Shown one piece after another: positions 7,907 through 15,697 of a stretch of 39,461 bases of DNA (position 1 is its first letter; each line of letters begins with the position of its first letter). Location: assembly GCA_023252095.1 (NCBI GenBank), contig JAHEXN010000002.1, forward strand, positions 1 through 39,461, given 5' to 3'. Made by a program: the position numbers and the translations under genes. This DNA comes from Actinomycetes bacterium. GTDB lineage: Bacteria > Actinomycetota > Actinomycetes > Propionibacteriales > Nocardioidaceae. Below the pieces are notes generated by a model. That model was not told where the DNA came from, did not search any database, and saw nothing but the letters and a program-made list of their open reading frames with translations.

Positions 7907-8827
7907 TCAGCCGATGGCGCCGCGACGCACGTGCGACGGGGCGCCACCCCGGACCCGCTTGTACGCCGTGCTGAATGCGCTCTCCGAGGCGTAGCCCAGG
8001 CGCCGTCCGATCGCGGCGACGCTCTCGTCGCCGCGCAGCAGGTCCTGGGTCGCGATCTCCATCCGCCAGCCCACGAGGTACTCGATCGGACCCGACCCGA
8101 CCACCGTTCGGAACCGCTCCGAGAGCGTTGATCGCGAGACCGCGCACGTGCGGGCCAGCTCGGCTACGGTCCATCGCCGAGCAGGGTCGCCGTGAAGCGC
8201 CGTGAGTGCGCGGCCCACGACGGGATCCGCCAGGCCGCGCAGCCACCCCGGTGGTGTCCCAGGCCCCTGGGCGAGGTGCCAGCGAAGCATCCGGACCAGC
8301 ATCACGACCGCGAGGTGCTCGACGACCGCGGTCGAGCCTGGCAGGTCTTCCCGTACCTCGCGGGCGACCGTGGCCAGCACCTCGGCGATCGAGGCGGCCT
8401 CCGGCGCGCCCGCCGGGACGTGGAGCACGGGAGGCAGCGCGTCGAGGAGGCGCGCGGCCGGGGCGGAGAAGCTGAAGCCGCCGCCGACGGCCACGAACGA
8501 CGCGTCGACATCCGCGGTGCCGTGGCGCGCGACGCCGGCGACCTGGTGGCTGAACACCGACGACGCGAGGACGGCGGGCGCCGTGAGGTCGCTCGCCAGG
8601 ACGAATGCCGTCGACCGGGTCAGGAGGAAGCAGTCGCCGGGCTGAACGCGGACTGGTTCCGGCACGCCCTCAACGGTCAGCAGGCACGAGCCGGTCAGGA
8701 CGACGTTGAACTTCACGCCGTCGGGCGCCTCGAAGAGGATCCGCCACGGGTCGGCGGCGACCTCCAGACGACTCGACACGTGACTTCGCGTCGCGAGGTG
8801 GTCGAGGACGTCGGTCAAGGGATCCAC
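7907..8827 (-). CDS. AraC family transcriptional regulator (cupin type)
   Basis: A 306-residue regulator with an N-terminal cupin-like sensor (about 1-180: VDPLTDVLDHLATRSHV, GSCLLTVEGVPEPVRVQPGDCFLLTR) and a C-terminal AraC double helix-turn-helix (about 205-300: WTVAELARTCAVSRSTLSERFRTVVGSGPIEYLVGWRMEIA, LGYASESAFSTAYKR). The start is GTG at 8827, which gives the family-typical VDPLTDVL start and lies 6 nt after a CAGAAT hexamer that could be a leaderless -10. The frame stays open far upstream over the divergent SDR gene, which is a shadow. It is divergent from the SDR 81 nt away and likely controls it. Confidence 0.9.
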   Translation of the reverse strand: MDPLTDVLDHLATRSHVSSRLEVAADPWRILFEAPDGVKFNVVLTGSCLLTVEGVPEPVRVQPGDCFLLTRSTAFVLASDLTAPAVLASSVFSHQVAGVARHGTADVDASFVAVGGGFSFSAPAARLLDALPPVLHVPAGAPEAASIAEVLATVAREVREDLPGSTAVVEHLAVVMLVRMLRWHLAQGPGTPPGWLRGLADPVVGRALTALHGDPARRWTVAELARTCAVSRSTLSERFRTVVGSGPIEYLVGWRMEIATQDLLRGDESVAAIGRRLGYASESAFSTAYKRVRGGAPSHVRRGAIG

Positions 8828-8895
8828 GGACCCATTCTGGACGGTCGCGCAAGAAATCCGGACGTCGCGTGATTCTGTGTCCGCCAGGAGCGCCG

Positions 8896-8901
8896 TAGCG
8901 T
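8896..8901 (+). promoter_or_regulatory. Leaderless -10 element TAGCGT for the SDR gene
   Basis: TAGCGT fits the actinobacterial -10 pattern TANNNT and ends 7 nt before ATG 8909, with TTCTGT 17 nt upstream as a weak -35. There is no convincing Shine-Dalgarno sequence. The same hexamer precedes the ATGs at 22433, 23737 and 26369 by 6 or 7 nt. Confidence 0.5.
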
Positions 8902-8908
8902 CGAGGAC

Positions 8909-9826
8909 ATGACGCAGCAGCCTGTGACCACGCCGTTCACCGCCCGCACGACGGCGACCGAGATCCTCGACGGCATCGACCTGGAGGGCCGACGGGTGCT
9001 GGTGACGGGCGGAGGGTCGGGACTCGGTGTCGAGACAGTCAGGGCCCTGGCGGGCGCCGGTGCCGACGTGACCGCCGCGGTGCGTCGTCGCCCGGACGTC
9101 GCGATCGACGGCGTGCGGTACCTCGACCTCGACCTTGCCGATCTCGCTTCGGTGCACCGTCTCGCGCGGGACTGGGAGGGGCCGCTTCACGCCTTCGTGG
9201 CGAACGCGGGTGTCATGGCGGTGCCGGAGCGTCGCCTGACCCCGGAAGGCTGGGAGCTGCACCTCGCGACCAACTTCCTCGGCCACTTCGCGCTCGCCTC
9301 CGGCCTGCACGCCCGCCTCGCGGAGGCGGGCGGGGCGCGCGTCGTCGTGGTCAGCTCCGGCGCCCACCGGGGGTCTCCGGTCGACCTCGACGACCTGCAC
9401 TTCGACCGGCGTCCGTACGACCCGTGGACGGCGTACGGACAGTCGAAGTCCGCGGACGTCCTGCTCGCGGTCGGGGCCACTCGGTGGTGGGCCGACGACG
9501 GCATCGTCGCGAATGCGTTGAATCCGGGCTACATCCTCACCGCGCTGCAGCGCCACGTCGACGACGACACGATGCGTGCCTTTGGGGCGATGGACGAGGC
9601 CGGCAACGTGATCGAGCCCGACTACTACAAGTCGCCCGCGCAGGGGGCGGCAACGGCGGTGCTGCTCGCGGCCTCGCCACTCGTCGAGGGCGTCGGTGGC
9701 CGCTACTTCGAGGACAACCAGGAAGCCGCGGTCACGGTCGCCGGCGACCACGGCGTGGCATCGCACGCCGTGGACCCGGAGACCGCCGAGCGGCTCTGGC
9801 AGGTGGCCGTCAGATCCGTTCGATGA
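8909..9826 (+). CDS. SDR family NAD(P)-dependent oxidoreductase
   Basis: A 305-residue short-chain dehydrogenase. The cofactor loop TGGGSGLG is at residues 33-40, a Rossmann acidic pair at LDLDLADL, the NAG motif in VANAGVM, the active-site Ser in VVVSSGAH, and Tyr/Lys in YGQSKSADVL near residue 175. Overall it resembles the retinol dehydrogenase / WW-domain oxidoreductase-like subgroup (NFLGHFAL, NPGYILTALQRH). The substrate is unknown. Its 3' end overlaps the convergent thiolase gene by 17 nt. The divergent AraC gene is the likely regulator. Confidence 0.9.
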   Translation: MTQQPVTTPFTARTTATEILDGIDLEGRRVLVTGGGSGLGVETVRALAGAGADVTAAVRRRPDVAIDGVRYLDLDLADLASVHRLARDWEGPLHAFVANAGVMAVPERRLTPEGWELHLATNFLGHFALASGLHARLAEAGGARVVVVSSGAHRGSPVDLDDLHFDRRPYDPWTAYGQSKSADVLLAVGATRWWADDGIVANALNPGYILTALQRHVDDDTMRAFGAMDEAGNVIEPDYYKSPAQGAATAVLLAASPLVEGVGGRYFEDNQEAAVTVAGDHGVASHAVDPETAERLWQVAVRSVR

Positions 9827-10985
9827 TCGTGGCGTTGGCGAGTCCGCCGGCCTCGCACATGACCTGGAGGCCGTAGCGGCCGCCCGTCTGCTCGAGGTTG
9901 TTGAGCAGGGTGGTGGTCAGTCGGGCGCCGGAGCCGCCGAGCGGGTGACCGATCGCGATCGCTCCGCCATTGACGTTGACCTTGTCGAGCGACGCCCCCG
10001 TCTCGCGCTGCCAGGCGAGCACGACGGACGCGAACGCCTCGTTGACCTCGAACACGTCGATGTCGTCGATCGACAGTCCGGCCCGCTCGAGCACCTTCTG
10101 CGTCGCCGGGATGATGCCGGTCAGCATGTAGATCGGATCGTCGCCCGCGACGGCGAAGGCATGGACGCGGGCGCGGGGCGTGAGCCCGAGACGTCCGGCG
10201 GCGTCCTCGCTCGTGACCAGCAGCGCCGCCGAGCCGTCGTTGACCGGTGAGCTGTTGCCGGCCGTGACTCGCCAGTCCAGCTCGGGGAACCGGCGCTCCC
10301 AGTGCTCGTCGCGGAACGCGAGCCGCAGACCCGCCAGCGTCTCGGGGGTCGTGTCGGGGCGGATCGTCTCGTCGGTACGGAGGTCGTTGACCCATGTGAC
10401 CTGGGAGTCGAAGGCGCCGTCCTTCCAGGCCCGGGCGGCCCGCTGGTGGGACTCTGCGGCGAACTCGTCGAGCTCGGCGCGCGACAGGTTCCACCGCTGG
10501 GCGATGAGCTCGGCGCTCACACCCTGCGGGACGAGCCCGTCGGCGTAGCGCGCGGCGACGGCGGGTCCGGTGAAGTCCTTGCCCTGGAACTGCGAGCCGA
10601 TCGGGATGCGGCTCATCGACTCGACGCCGGAGGCGATCGCGACGTCGTACGCGCCGGCCATGACTCCTTGGGCGGCGAAGTGCAGCGCCTGCTGGCTCGA
10701 GCCGCACTGGCGGTCGACCGTGACGCCGGGAACGGACTCGGGGAAGCCGGCCGCGAGCAGGGCCCAGCGGGCCGTGTTGCCGGACTGCTCGCCGATCTGG
10801 CCGACCGCGCCGCTGATCACGTCGTTGACGACGGCGGGGTCGATGCCGGTGCGCTCGACGAGGGCCGCGAGGGACGCGGCGTGGAGGTCGACGGGGTGGA
10901 TCTCGGAGTACGCCCCGCCCGGCTTGCCCTTGGCGAGAGGAGTGCGGACGGCGTCGACGATGACGGCGAAGCGGGTGGTGCCCAT
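9810..10985 (-). CDS. Thiolase family protein (acetyl-CoA C-acyltransferase)
   Basis: A 391-residue thiolase that condenses or cleaves acyl-CoA thioesters. The nucleophile Cys94 is in DRQCGSSQQALHFAA, the base His in NVNGGAIAIGHPLGGSGAR, the second Cys in MCEAGGLANATII, and the NEAF loop is present (VFEVNEAFAS). It belongs to the FadA/FadI-like group common in actinobacteria. The start ATG 10985 has GAAGGA 8 nt upstream (the codon that follows is GGC). An earlier in-frame start would run into the operator. It is divergent from an HxlR regulator across an unusually regular operator, which suggests HxlR control of this gene. Confidence 0.92.
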   Translation of the reverse strand: MGTTRFAVIVDAVRTPLAKGKPGGAYSEIHPVDLHAASLAALVERTGIDPAVVNDVISGAVGQIGEQSGNTARWALLAAGFPESVPGVTVDRQCGSSQQALHFAAQGVMAGAYDVAIASGVESMSRIPIGSQFQGKDFTGPAVAARYADGLVPQGVSAELIAQRWNLSRAELDEFAAESHQRAARAWKDGAFDSQVTWVNDLRTDETIRPDTTPETLAGLRLAFRDEHWERRFPELDWRVTAGNSSPVNDGSAALLVTSEDAAGRLGLTPRARVHAFAVAGDDPIYMLTGIIPATQKVLERAGLSIDDIDVFEVNEAFASVVLAWQRETGASLDKVNVNGGAIAIGHPLGGSGARLTTTLLNNLEQTGGRYGLQVMCEAGGLANATIIERI

Positions 10986-11015
10986 GGTGGTCCTTCTTCC
11001 GGGAGGGGTCCACAC

Positions 11016-11074
11016 CTGACTGTGGTGGACCATAGTCAGAGCGTAACCCCTGACTTCTGACAACCCAAGTCAGG
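11016..11074. promoter_or_regulatory. Four-half-site operator between thiolase and HxlR genes
   Basis: TGACT at 11017, AGTCA at 11034, TGACT at 11051 and AGTCA at 11068 form two inverted repeats. All four half-sites begin exactly 17 nt apart. The first repeat extends to CTGACT...AGTCAG with inner TGGT/ACCA, and the second to CCTGACTT...AAGTCAGG. The right repeat ends 1 nt before TAGGGT (11076-11081), the predicted leaderless -10 of the HxlR gene, so binding there would repress it. The regular array suits a dimeric winged-helix repressor bound twice. Confidence 0.75.
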
Positions 11075-11087
11075 GTAGGGTCGGGTC

Positions 11088-11633
11088 ATGAGCGACGCCC
11101 AGCCCGAGCCGACCCTCGACCGCCCCGCCGTCCTGGAGCGGAAGGGGGCCTTCGCCGACCGCGATGCGTGGATCGCCTCGGGGTGGTGCCGTCTCGAGTC
11201 CGCGTTGGAGGTCGTCGGCACCCGGTCGGCGATGGTGCTGGTCCGTGAGGTGTTCTACGGTGCGACCCGTTTCGACGAGCTCGTGCGGCGCACGGGTCTG
11301 AGCGAGGCCGTGGCCTCGGGCCGCCTGAAGGACCTGGTCGGTCACGGACTCCTGGAGCGTCGTCCCTACCGCGAGCCAGGGGCGCGCACCCGGGACGAGT
11401 ACGTGCTGACCGACCTCGGCTCCCGCTTGTTCCCGGTCGTGGTGGGCCTCATGGCCTGGGGCGAGGACCTGCGCGACGACCACCACTCGGGGGTGCAGCT
11501 GGTCCACCGCGACTGTGGCGCGGCACTGGAGGCGACGGTCCGCTGCACGGCGGGGCACGACGTCCCTCTCGACGAGGGCGCCGTGCGCCTCAAGGACGAG
11601 GACTGGGCCCGGGGCGCGGTGCGCCGGGCCTGA
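11088..11633 (+). CDS. HxlR family transcriptional regulator
   Basis: A 181-residue winged-helix regulator. The HxlR core is about residues 25-125: CRLESALEVVGTRSAMVLVREVFYGATRFDELVRRTGLSEAVASGRLKDLVGHGLLERRPY, then the wing and YVLTDLGSRLFPVVVGLMAWGE. The C-terminal 50 residues hold two Cys (HRDCGAAL, VRCTAGH) that could sense redox state or metal, though this is only suggestive. TAGGGT at 11076-11081 lies 6 nt before the ATG, so the message is probably leaderless. It likely represses itself and the divergent thiolase through the 17-nt-phased operator. Confidence 0.9.
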   Translation: MSDAQPEPTLDRPAVLERKGAFADRDAWIASGWCRLESALEVVGTRSAMVLVREVFYGATRFDELVRRTGLSEAVASGRLKDLVGHGLLERRPYREPGARTRDEYVLTDLGSRLFPVVVGLMAWGEDLRDDHHSGVQLVHRDCGAALEATVRCTAGHDVPLDEGAVRLKDEDWARGAVRRA

Positions 11634-11634
11634 T

Positions 11635-11657
11635 TGAGGGGCGATCCGCGCGGGTAC
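11635..11657 (+). promoter_or_regulatory. SigB/F-type promoter (TGA-N14-GGGTAC), leaderless
   Basis: GGGTAC is at 11652-11657, with TGA at 11635-11637 (spacer 14). The ATG at 11667 begins exactly 9 nt after GGGTAC, as for the genes at 967 and 20105. No ribosome-binding sequence fits between. Confidence 0.65.
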
Positions 11658-11666
11658 TCCCGCAGC

Positions 11667-12098
11667 ATGACCACGATCAGCAGAACGTTCACCGTCGACC
11701 CCCAGCCCCACGTCGTGCTGGACTACCTGAAGGACTTCTCGAACGCCGAGGACTGGGACCCGGGCACCGAGACGTGCGTCCGCCTCGACGACGGCCCCGT
11801 CGTCGTCGGCAGCACGTGGAACAACACCTCGAAGATCGCCGGCGTCTCGACCGAGCTGGTCTACGAGCTGACCGAGCTGACCGATGCGAAGGTCGTGTTC
11901 CACGGCACGAACGAGACCGCCGACACGACCGACACGATCGAGGTCGTGGCGTCGGGCAGCGGCTCGGAGATCACGTACACGGCCGTCATCGAGATGAGCG
12001 GAGCCGCGAAGCTTGCGACCCCGCTCGTGAAGCTCGTGTTCGAGAAGATCGGCAGCGACACCGAGGACGACATGGTCACGGTCCTCAACCGTCTGTGA
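11667..12098 (+). CDS. SRPBCC family protein, probable stress gene
   Basis: A 143-residue SRPBCC-fold protein (MTTISRTFTVDPQPHVVLDYLKDFSNAEDWDPGT, then GSTWNNTSKIAGV and a C-terminal helix KLATPLVKLVFEKIGSDTEDDM). This is the polyketide-cyclase/dehydrase-like subgroup, with unknown ligand. The ATG at 11667 is preferred over an upstream in-frame TTG because it sits at the exact 9-nt distance from GGGTAC that marks the leaderless stress promoters here. A strong hairpin terminator follows. Confidence 0.87.
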   Translation: MTTISRTFTVDPQPHVVLDYLKDFSNAEDWDPGTETCVRLDDGPVVVGSTWNNTSKIAGVSTELVYELTELTDAKVVFHGTNETADTTDTIEVVASGSGSEITYTAVIEMSGAAKLATPLVKLVFEKIGSDTEDDMVTVLNRL

Positions 12099-12123
12099 CG
12101 TCTCGGCGGCCTGCGGACGAACG

Positions 12124-12178
12124 AAGGCCCTGACCCGATGACTCGGGTCAGGGCCTTCCCCGCATGCGTGATGCGGGG
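12124..12178. terminator. Double hairpin terminator
   Basis: AAGGCCCTGACCCG (12124-12137) and CGGGTCAGGGCCTT (12144-12157) form a perfect 14-bp stem with a 6-nt loop. A second 8-bp hairpin, CCCCGCAT/ATGCGGGG, follows at 12158-12178. It lies between the convergent SRPBCC gene and small protein gene and can serve both strands. There is no long T-run. Confidence 0.8.
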
Positions 12179-12180
12179 GT

Positions 12181-12345
12181 CTACGGGGCGCCGGAGCCGT
12201 CGGGTCGCGGCTCGGTCTGGGGCTCGGGCACGACGTCCGGATCCGCGGGGCCGGGGAGGCCGGGCTCGATCACGGGCTCGGCCCCGGGGATGCCCGGTTC
12301 CACGGGCTTGACCGGCTGGTCCGGGTCGGGTGGTGCGACGGTCAT
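12181..12345 (-). CDS. Small Pro-rich acidic hypothetical protein
   Basis: A 54-residue protein beginning MTVAPPDPDQPVKPVEPGIP and ending TEPRPDGSGAP. It is almost entirely Pro, Asp, Glu, Gly and Val and is predicted disordered, with no known family. GGAAGGAG lies 5-6 nt before the ATG. A GGGTAC promoter at 12376-12381 separates it from the sigma-factor gene on the same strand, so it can be made independently of that gene. Coding status rests on the ribosome-binding site, promoter and likeness to the genes at 967 and 19819. Confidence 0.65.
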   Translation of the reverse strand: MTVAPPDPDQPVKPVEPGIPGAEPVIEPGLPGPADPDVVPEPQTEPRPDGSGAP

Positions 12346-12375
12346 GTCGCTCCTTCCATCGGGTTCGGCGGGGGA

Positions 12376-12397
12376 GTACCCCGGTGCGGACGATCCA
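12376..12397 (-). promoter_or_regulatory. SigB/F-type promoter (TGG-N13-GGGTAC)
   Basis: On the minus strand TGG (12397-12395) is 13 nt before GGGTAC (12381-12376). The predicted leader to ATG 12345 is about 25 nt and contains GGAAGGAG. It lies directly downstream of the sigma-factor gene. Confidence 0.6.
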
Positions 12398-12410
12398 TGC
12401 GTCCGGACGC

Positions 12411-13175
12411 TCAGCTCGCCAGCTGGGTCATGCCCATGCCGTCGCGGATGCGCTCGATCACCGCGCTCAGGCGGCGGGAGACCTGCATCTGGGAGATCCC
12501 CAGCTCCCGGCCGATGTCGGCCTGGGTGCGCCCCTCGACGAATCGCATGCCGAGAAGGCGACGGTCCTGCGCGCTGAGGCGACGCACGCTGGGCCCGATG
12601 GCCTGCAGGTCCTCGGCGCGCTCGAGGTTGTGGTCGACCGCGCCGATCGTGTGGCCGAAGGGTGCGTTGTCGCCCGGCGCGGGCGCGTCGAGCGACCTTG
12701 GCGAGAACGCCCCCACGACCGAGTCGGCCTCGCGCAGGGACGCCTCGCTCTCGCCGATCCGCTCCGCGACCTCGGCGGCGGTGGCCTCGCGGGAGAGCTC
12801 GCTGCGCAGGTCCTCGCGGGCCACGTTGGCCGCGGCCTGCACCTCCTGCACATGGCGGCCGGGGCGGACCACCCACGCGCTGTCGCGGAAGTGCCGACGG
12901 AGCTCACCGAGGATCGTCGGCACGGCGTAGGCCGTGAAGGAGCGGCGGTCGGCGTCGAACCGGCGGACGGCCTTCAGCAGGCCCAGCCGCGCGACCTGCT
13001 CGAGGTCGTCCGAGGCGACACCGCGTCCGTTGTAGCGACGCGCGAGGCGCCGGGCGAGGGCGAGATTGTTCTCGAGGACCTCGTTCTGGAGGGCCTCGCG
13101 GCGCGGCGACAGCTCGTCGCGGGCCTGGGCGAGGAGCAGACGCGACTGCTCCTCGAGCGTGGTGGGAGTTGACAT
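12411..13175 (-). CDS. RNA polymerase sigma factor, SigB/SigF/SigG family
   Basis: A 254-residue group 3 sigma factor. Region 2 spans about 35-105 (NLALARRLARRYNGRGVASDDLEQVARLGLLKAVRRFD, then FTAYAVPTILGELRRHFRD), region 3 about 105-180, and region 4 about 190-250 with the helix-turn-helix TQADIGRELGISQMQVSRRLSAVIERIR. The family reads GGGTAC/T-type -10 elements, and six such elements occur in this window, two of them within 1 kb. No anti-sigma or anti-anti-sigma gene is next to it. It lies 111 nt after helR on the same strand. The 111-nt gap shows no GGGTAC, so autoregulation is not evident. Confidence 0.93.
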   Translation of the reverse strand: MSTPTTLEEQSRLLLAQARDELSPRREALQNEVLENNLALARRLARRYNGRGVASDDLEQVARLGLLKAVRRFDADRRSFTAYAVPTILGELRRHFRDSAWVVRPGRHVQEVQAAANVAREDLRSELSREATAAEVAERIGESEASLREADSVVGAFSPRSLDAPAPGDNAPFGHTIGAVDHNLERAEDLQAIGPSVRRLSAQDRRLLGMRFVEGRTQADIGRELGISQMQVSRRLSAVIERIRDGMGMTQLAS

Positions 13176-13286
13176 GGCACGTTCCGTTCTCGAGGAAGGG
13201 GAACGGCTGGAGGCTCAACCGGTGAGGCGTGGACTTGTGCCTCCACGGAACCACGGCCAGGCAAACCCGGCAACGCGAGCAGCGCG

Positions 13287-15479
13287 CTACGACGTCAGGA
13301 CCACCAGCCGCTGGGTCGCGCGGGTCATCGCGACGTAACGGTCGACCGCGCCGGAGACGCCGGCGCCCAGGCCATCGGGGTCCACGAGCACGACCAGGTC
13401 GAACTCCAGGCCCTTCGCCAGGGACGGGGTCAGCGAGCGCACCCGGTCGGACTCCACGGGGAGCGGACACGGTTCGGCGCCGATGACGCACGCGACGCCG
13501 TCGTCGTCCGCCTCCAACCAGTGCGTCAGGACCGCGGCGAGGTCCGACGCCGGACGGTGCTCGACGGGGATCTTGGACACGCGGACCGAGGTCGGCACGT
13601 TGGCGTCCGGCACGGCGGCTCGAATGACGGGCTCCGCCTCCGCCATGACCTCCGCCGGAGTGCGGTAGTTGATCGTCAAGGAAGCGATTCGGGTGCGGTC
13701 CACCCCGACACGCGCGAGGCGCTCGTCCCACGACTCGGTGAATCCCTCGCGTGCCTGGGCGCGGTCGCCGACGATCGTGAGGCTCCGGGACGGGCACCGT
13801 GCGAGCACCATCTGCCACTCGGCGTCGGTCAGCTCCTGTGCCTCGTCGACCACGACGTGGGCGAACGGGCCAGCCAGGACGTCCGGGTCAACGGCCGTCA
13901 TGGCGCTCTCGTCCTCGAGCGAGACCTGCATGTCCTGGCCGCGCAGCGTCGACATGACCAGCATCTCGGAGTCGTCGTTCGCGATGAGCTCGTCCACCAC
14001 GAGATCCATCCGGGCCCGCTCCGCCGCCAGTGTCGTCTCCCGCTTGCGGCGTCGGCGTGAGGCATCAGGGTCGCCGAGTCGCCGGCGCGCCGCGTCGAGC
14101 AGCGGGAGGTCGGACGTCGTCCACGCGTCAGCGGCGTCACGCTGGAGCAGCCTCACCTGCTCCTCGGTCAGGGACGGGGCGCAGCGGCGCAGATAGGCGG
14201 GGACCGACCAGAGGTCGGCGACGAGGTCGACCGGGTCGACGATGGTCCAGGCACGGTCGAAAGCATCGACCAGCGCGCGGTTCCGCTCGAGAGCCCGTCG
14301 CAGCGCCGCGGTCGGCACCGGTTCGTCCTCGACGCCGTCCTCGTCGAATCCGCCCGTGTCGTGCAGGTCGGCGATGATCTCGACGAGGGCGTCCCAGACC
14401 TGGTCGCGCGCCTCGTTGTGCGGGGTGCCGGGATCGGCCGTCCCGAACGCCTCCGCCCAGTCGGCGGGACGCAGACGCACCGTGGCCCACGGCGTCTCGA
14501 CGTCGAGGGGTCGCGTCGGCGGGTCCTCGTAGAGCGCCACGGCCGGCTCGATCGCGCGGACCAGGTCGACGCTCGCCTTGAGGCGGGCCACCTCCGGGTC
14601 ACGTTCCGGGAGCGCGTCGCGACCTTCCGGCACGAGGTCGCGCACGGTGCACGTCCGCACCCCGTCCTCACCCAGGCTCGGGAGCACGTCGTCGACGTAG
14701 GCCAGGTACGGCTGGTGCGGCCCCACCACGAGCACGCCGCCGCGCCCGGGCCGCAAACGAGGGTCGGCGTGGAGGAGGTAGGCGGCGCGGTGCAGGGCCA
14801 CGACGGTCTTTCCGGTGCCGGGACCACCGTCGACGACGAGCGCGCCGGCGGCTCCCGCGCGGATGATCGCGTCCTGGTCGGCCTGCAACGTGCCGAGCAC
14901 GTCGCGCATCCGGTCGGACCGGCTCGCGCCGAGGCTCGCGATGAACGCCGACTGGTCGTCGAGCGCCGCACTGCTCGCGAAACCGTCGGACGAGAAGACC
15001 TCGTCCCAGTAGTCGGTGATGCGCCCCTGGGTCCACCGGAAGCGACGCCTGCTCGCGAGGCCCATCGGACGGCCGTGGGTCGCACCGAAGAACGGCTCGG
15101 CGGCGGGCGAGCGCCAGTCCACGAGCAGCCGCTCGCCGGAGCTGTCCGTGAGCCCCAGTCGACCGATGTACGTCGTCGTGCCGTCCTCGGCGACCATGCG
15201 GCCCAGGCAGAGGTCGAGACCGAAGCGGCGCAGTGTGCGCAACCGAGAGGTGAGCCGGTGCACCTCCTGGTCGCGCTCGACCGCGGCCGTCCCCTCGCGC
15301 GCCTCGAGCCGGCGGACCTCAGTGAGCTGGCTGGACAGCTCCTCGGCCTGCTCGGCGAGGCTCGTCGCGATGCGAGCGAGGTGCGTCTCGTCGGGGCTGA
15401 TCGACGACGGCTCGGCCTTGGCGGCGAGACGGTCGGGCAGCGCGAACGGACTCGCGACGGACGTCGGACGATGACTCAT
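13287..15479 (-). CDS. helR: RNA polymerase recycling / rifamycin-protection helicase HelR
   Basis: A 730-residue UvrD-like ATPase of the HelD/HelR class. An N-terminal coiled coil (about 30-90) is the arm that enters RNA polymerase. Walker A is GGPGTGKT near 217, Walker B VVVDEAQELTDAEW, and motif VI the C-terminal YVAMTRATQRLVVLTS. Such proteins bind RNA polymerase and release it from stalled complexes. HelR members displace rifamycins. Start ATG 15479 is preceded by AGGGGG 7-8 nt upstream. The HelR rather than generic HelD call is strengthened by the rifamycin-associated element in its promoter region. Confidence 0.9.
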   Translation of the reverse strand: MSHRPTSVASPFALPDRLAAKAEPSSISPDETHLARIATSLAEQAEELSSQLTEVRRLEAREGTAAVERDQEVHRLTSRLRTLRRFGLDLCLGRMVAEDGTTTYIGRLGLTDSSGERLLVDWRSPAAEPFFGATHGRPMGLASRRRFRWTQGRITDYWDEVFSSDGFASSAALDDQSAFIASLGASRSDRMRDVLGTLQADQDAIIRAGAAGALVVDGGPGTGKTVVALHRAAYLLHADPRLRPGRGGVLVVGPHQPYLAYVDDVLPSLGEDGVRTCTVRDLVPEGRDALPERDPEVARLKASVDLVRAIEPAVALYEDPPTRPLDVETPWATVRLRPADWAEAFGTADPGTPHNEARDQVWDALVEIIADLHDTGGFDEDGVEDEPVPTAALRRALERNRALVDAFDRAWTIVDPVDLVADLWSVPAYLRRCAPSLTEEQVRLLQRDAADAWTTSDLPLLDAARRRLGDPDASRRRRKRETTLAAERARMDLVVDELIANDDSEMLVMSTLRGQDMQVSLEDESAMTAVDPDVLAGPFAHVVVDEAQELTDAEWQMVLARCPSRSLTIVGDRAQAREGFTESWDERLARVGVDRTRIASLTINYRTPAEVMAEAEPVIRAAVPDANVPTSVRVSKIPVEHRPASDLAAVLTHWLEADDDGVACVIGAEPCPLPVESDRVRSLTPSLAKGLEFDLVVLVDPDGLGAGVSGAVDRYVAMTRATQRLVVLTS

Positions 15480-15522
15480 CAAGAACCCCCTGGGAACGGC
15501 CGGGATCCCGGCGCGATCGGCC

Positions 15523-15573
15523 ATTCTGGAGGGTCACCGGGGCCTTGCGGCAAGCCCCCGTACGGGATATAAC
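15523..15573. promoter_or_regulatory. Rifamycin-associated element (RAE) with back-to-back promoters
   Basis: The near-perfect palindrome GGGGCCTTGCGGCAAGCCCC occupies 15539-15558. Read on the minus strand it differs at only one central base from the RAE consensus as I recall it. It contains TTGCGG on the plus strand (15545-15550), 17 nt before TATAAC (15568-15573), and TTGCCG on the minus strand (15553-15548), 19 nt before CAGAAT (15528-15523). Two divergent promoters therefore appear to share the RAE as their -35 region, the minus-strand one serving helR. Confidence 0.75.
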
Positions 15574-15582
15574 CTGAAGTAG

Positions 15583-15606
15583 AGGGAGCCGCGAGGCTCC
15601 CTTTTT
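15583..15606 (+). terminator. Intrinsic terminator just after the RAE plus-strand promoter
   Basis: AGGGAGCC, loop GCGA, GGCTCCCT, then a run of T: a textbook rho-independent terminator on the plus strand. It starts only about 3 nt after the start site predicted for TTGCGG-N17-TATAAC (near 15580) and lies 92 nt upstream of the plus-strand DJ-1/PfpI gene. Confidence 0.85.
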
Positions 15607-15697
15607 CGTGCCCTCACCGCGCCGACGTGCGGGCTGAGCGTGGGCGGTTAGCGTCGAACGTGAAGCAATCGACGCACCCGATCCGGGAGGAGCACGC

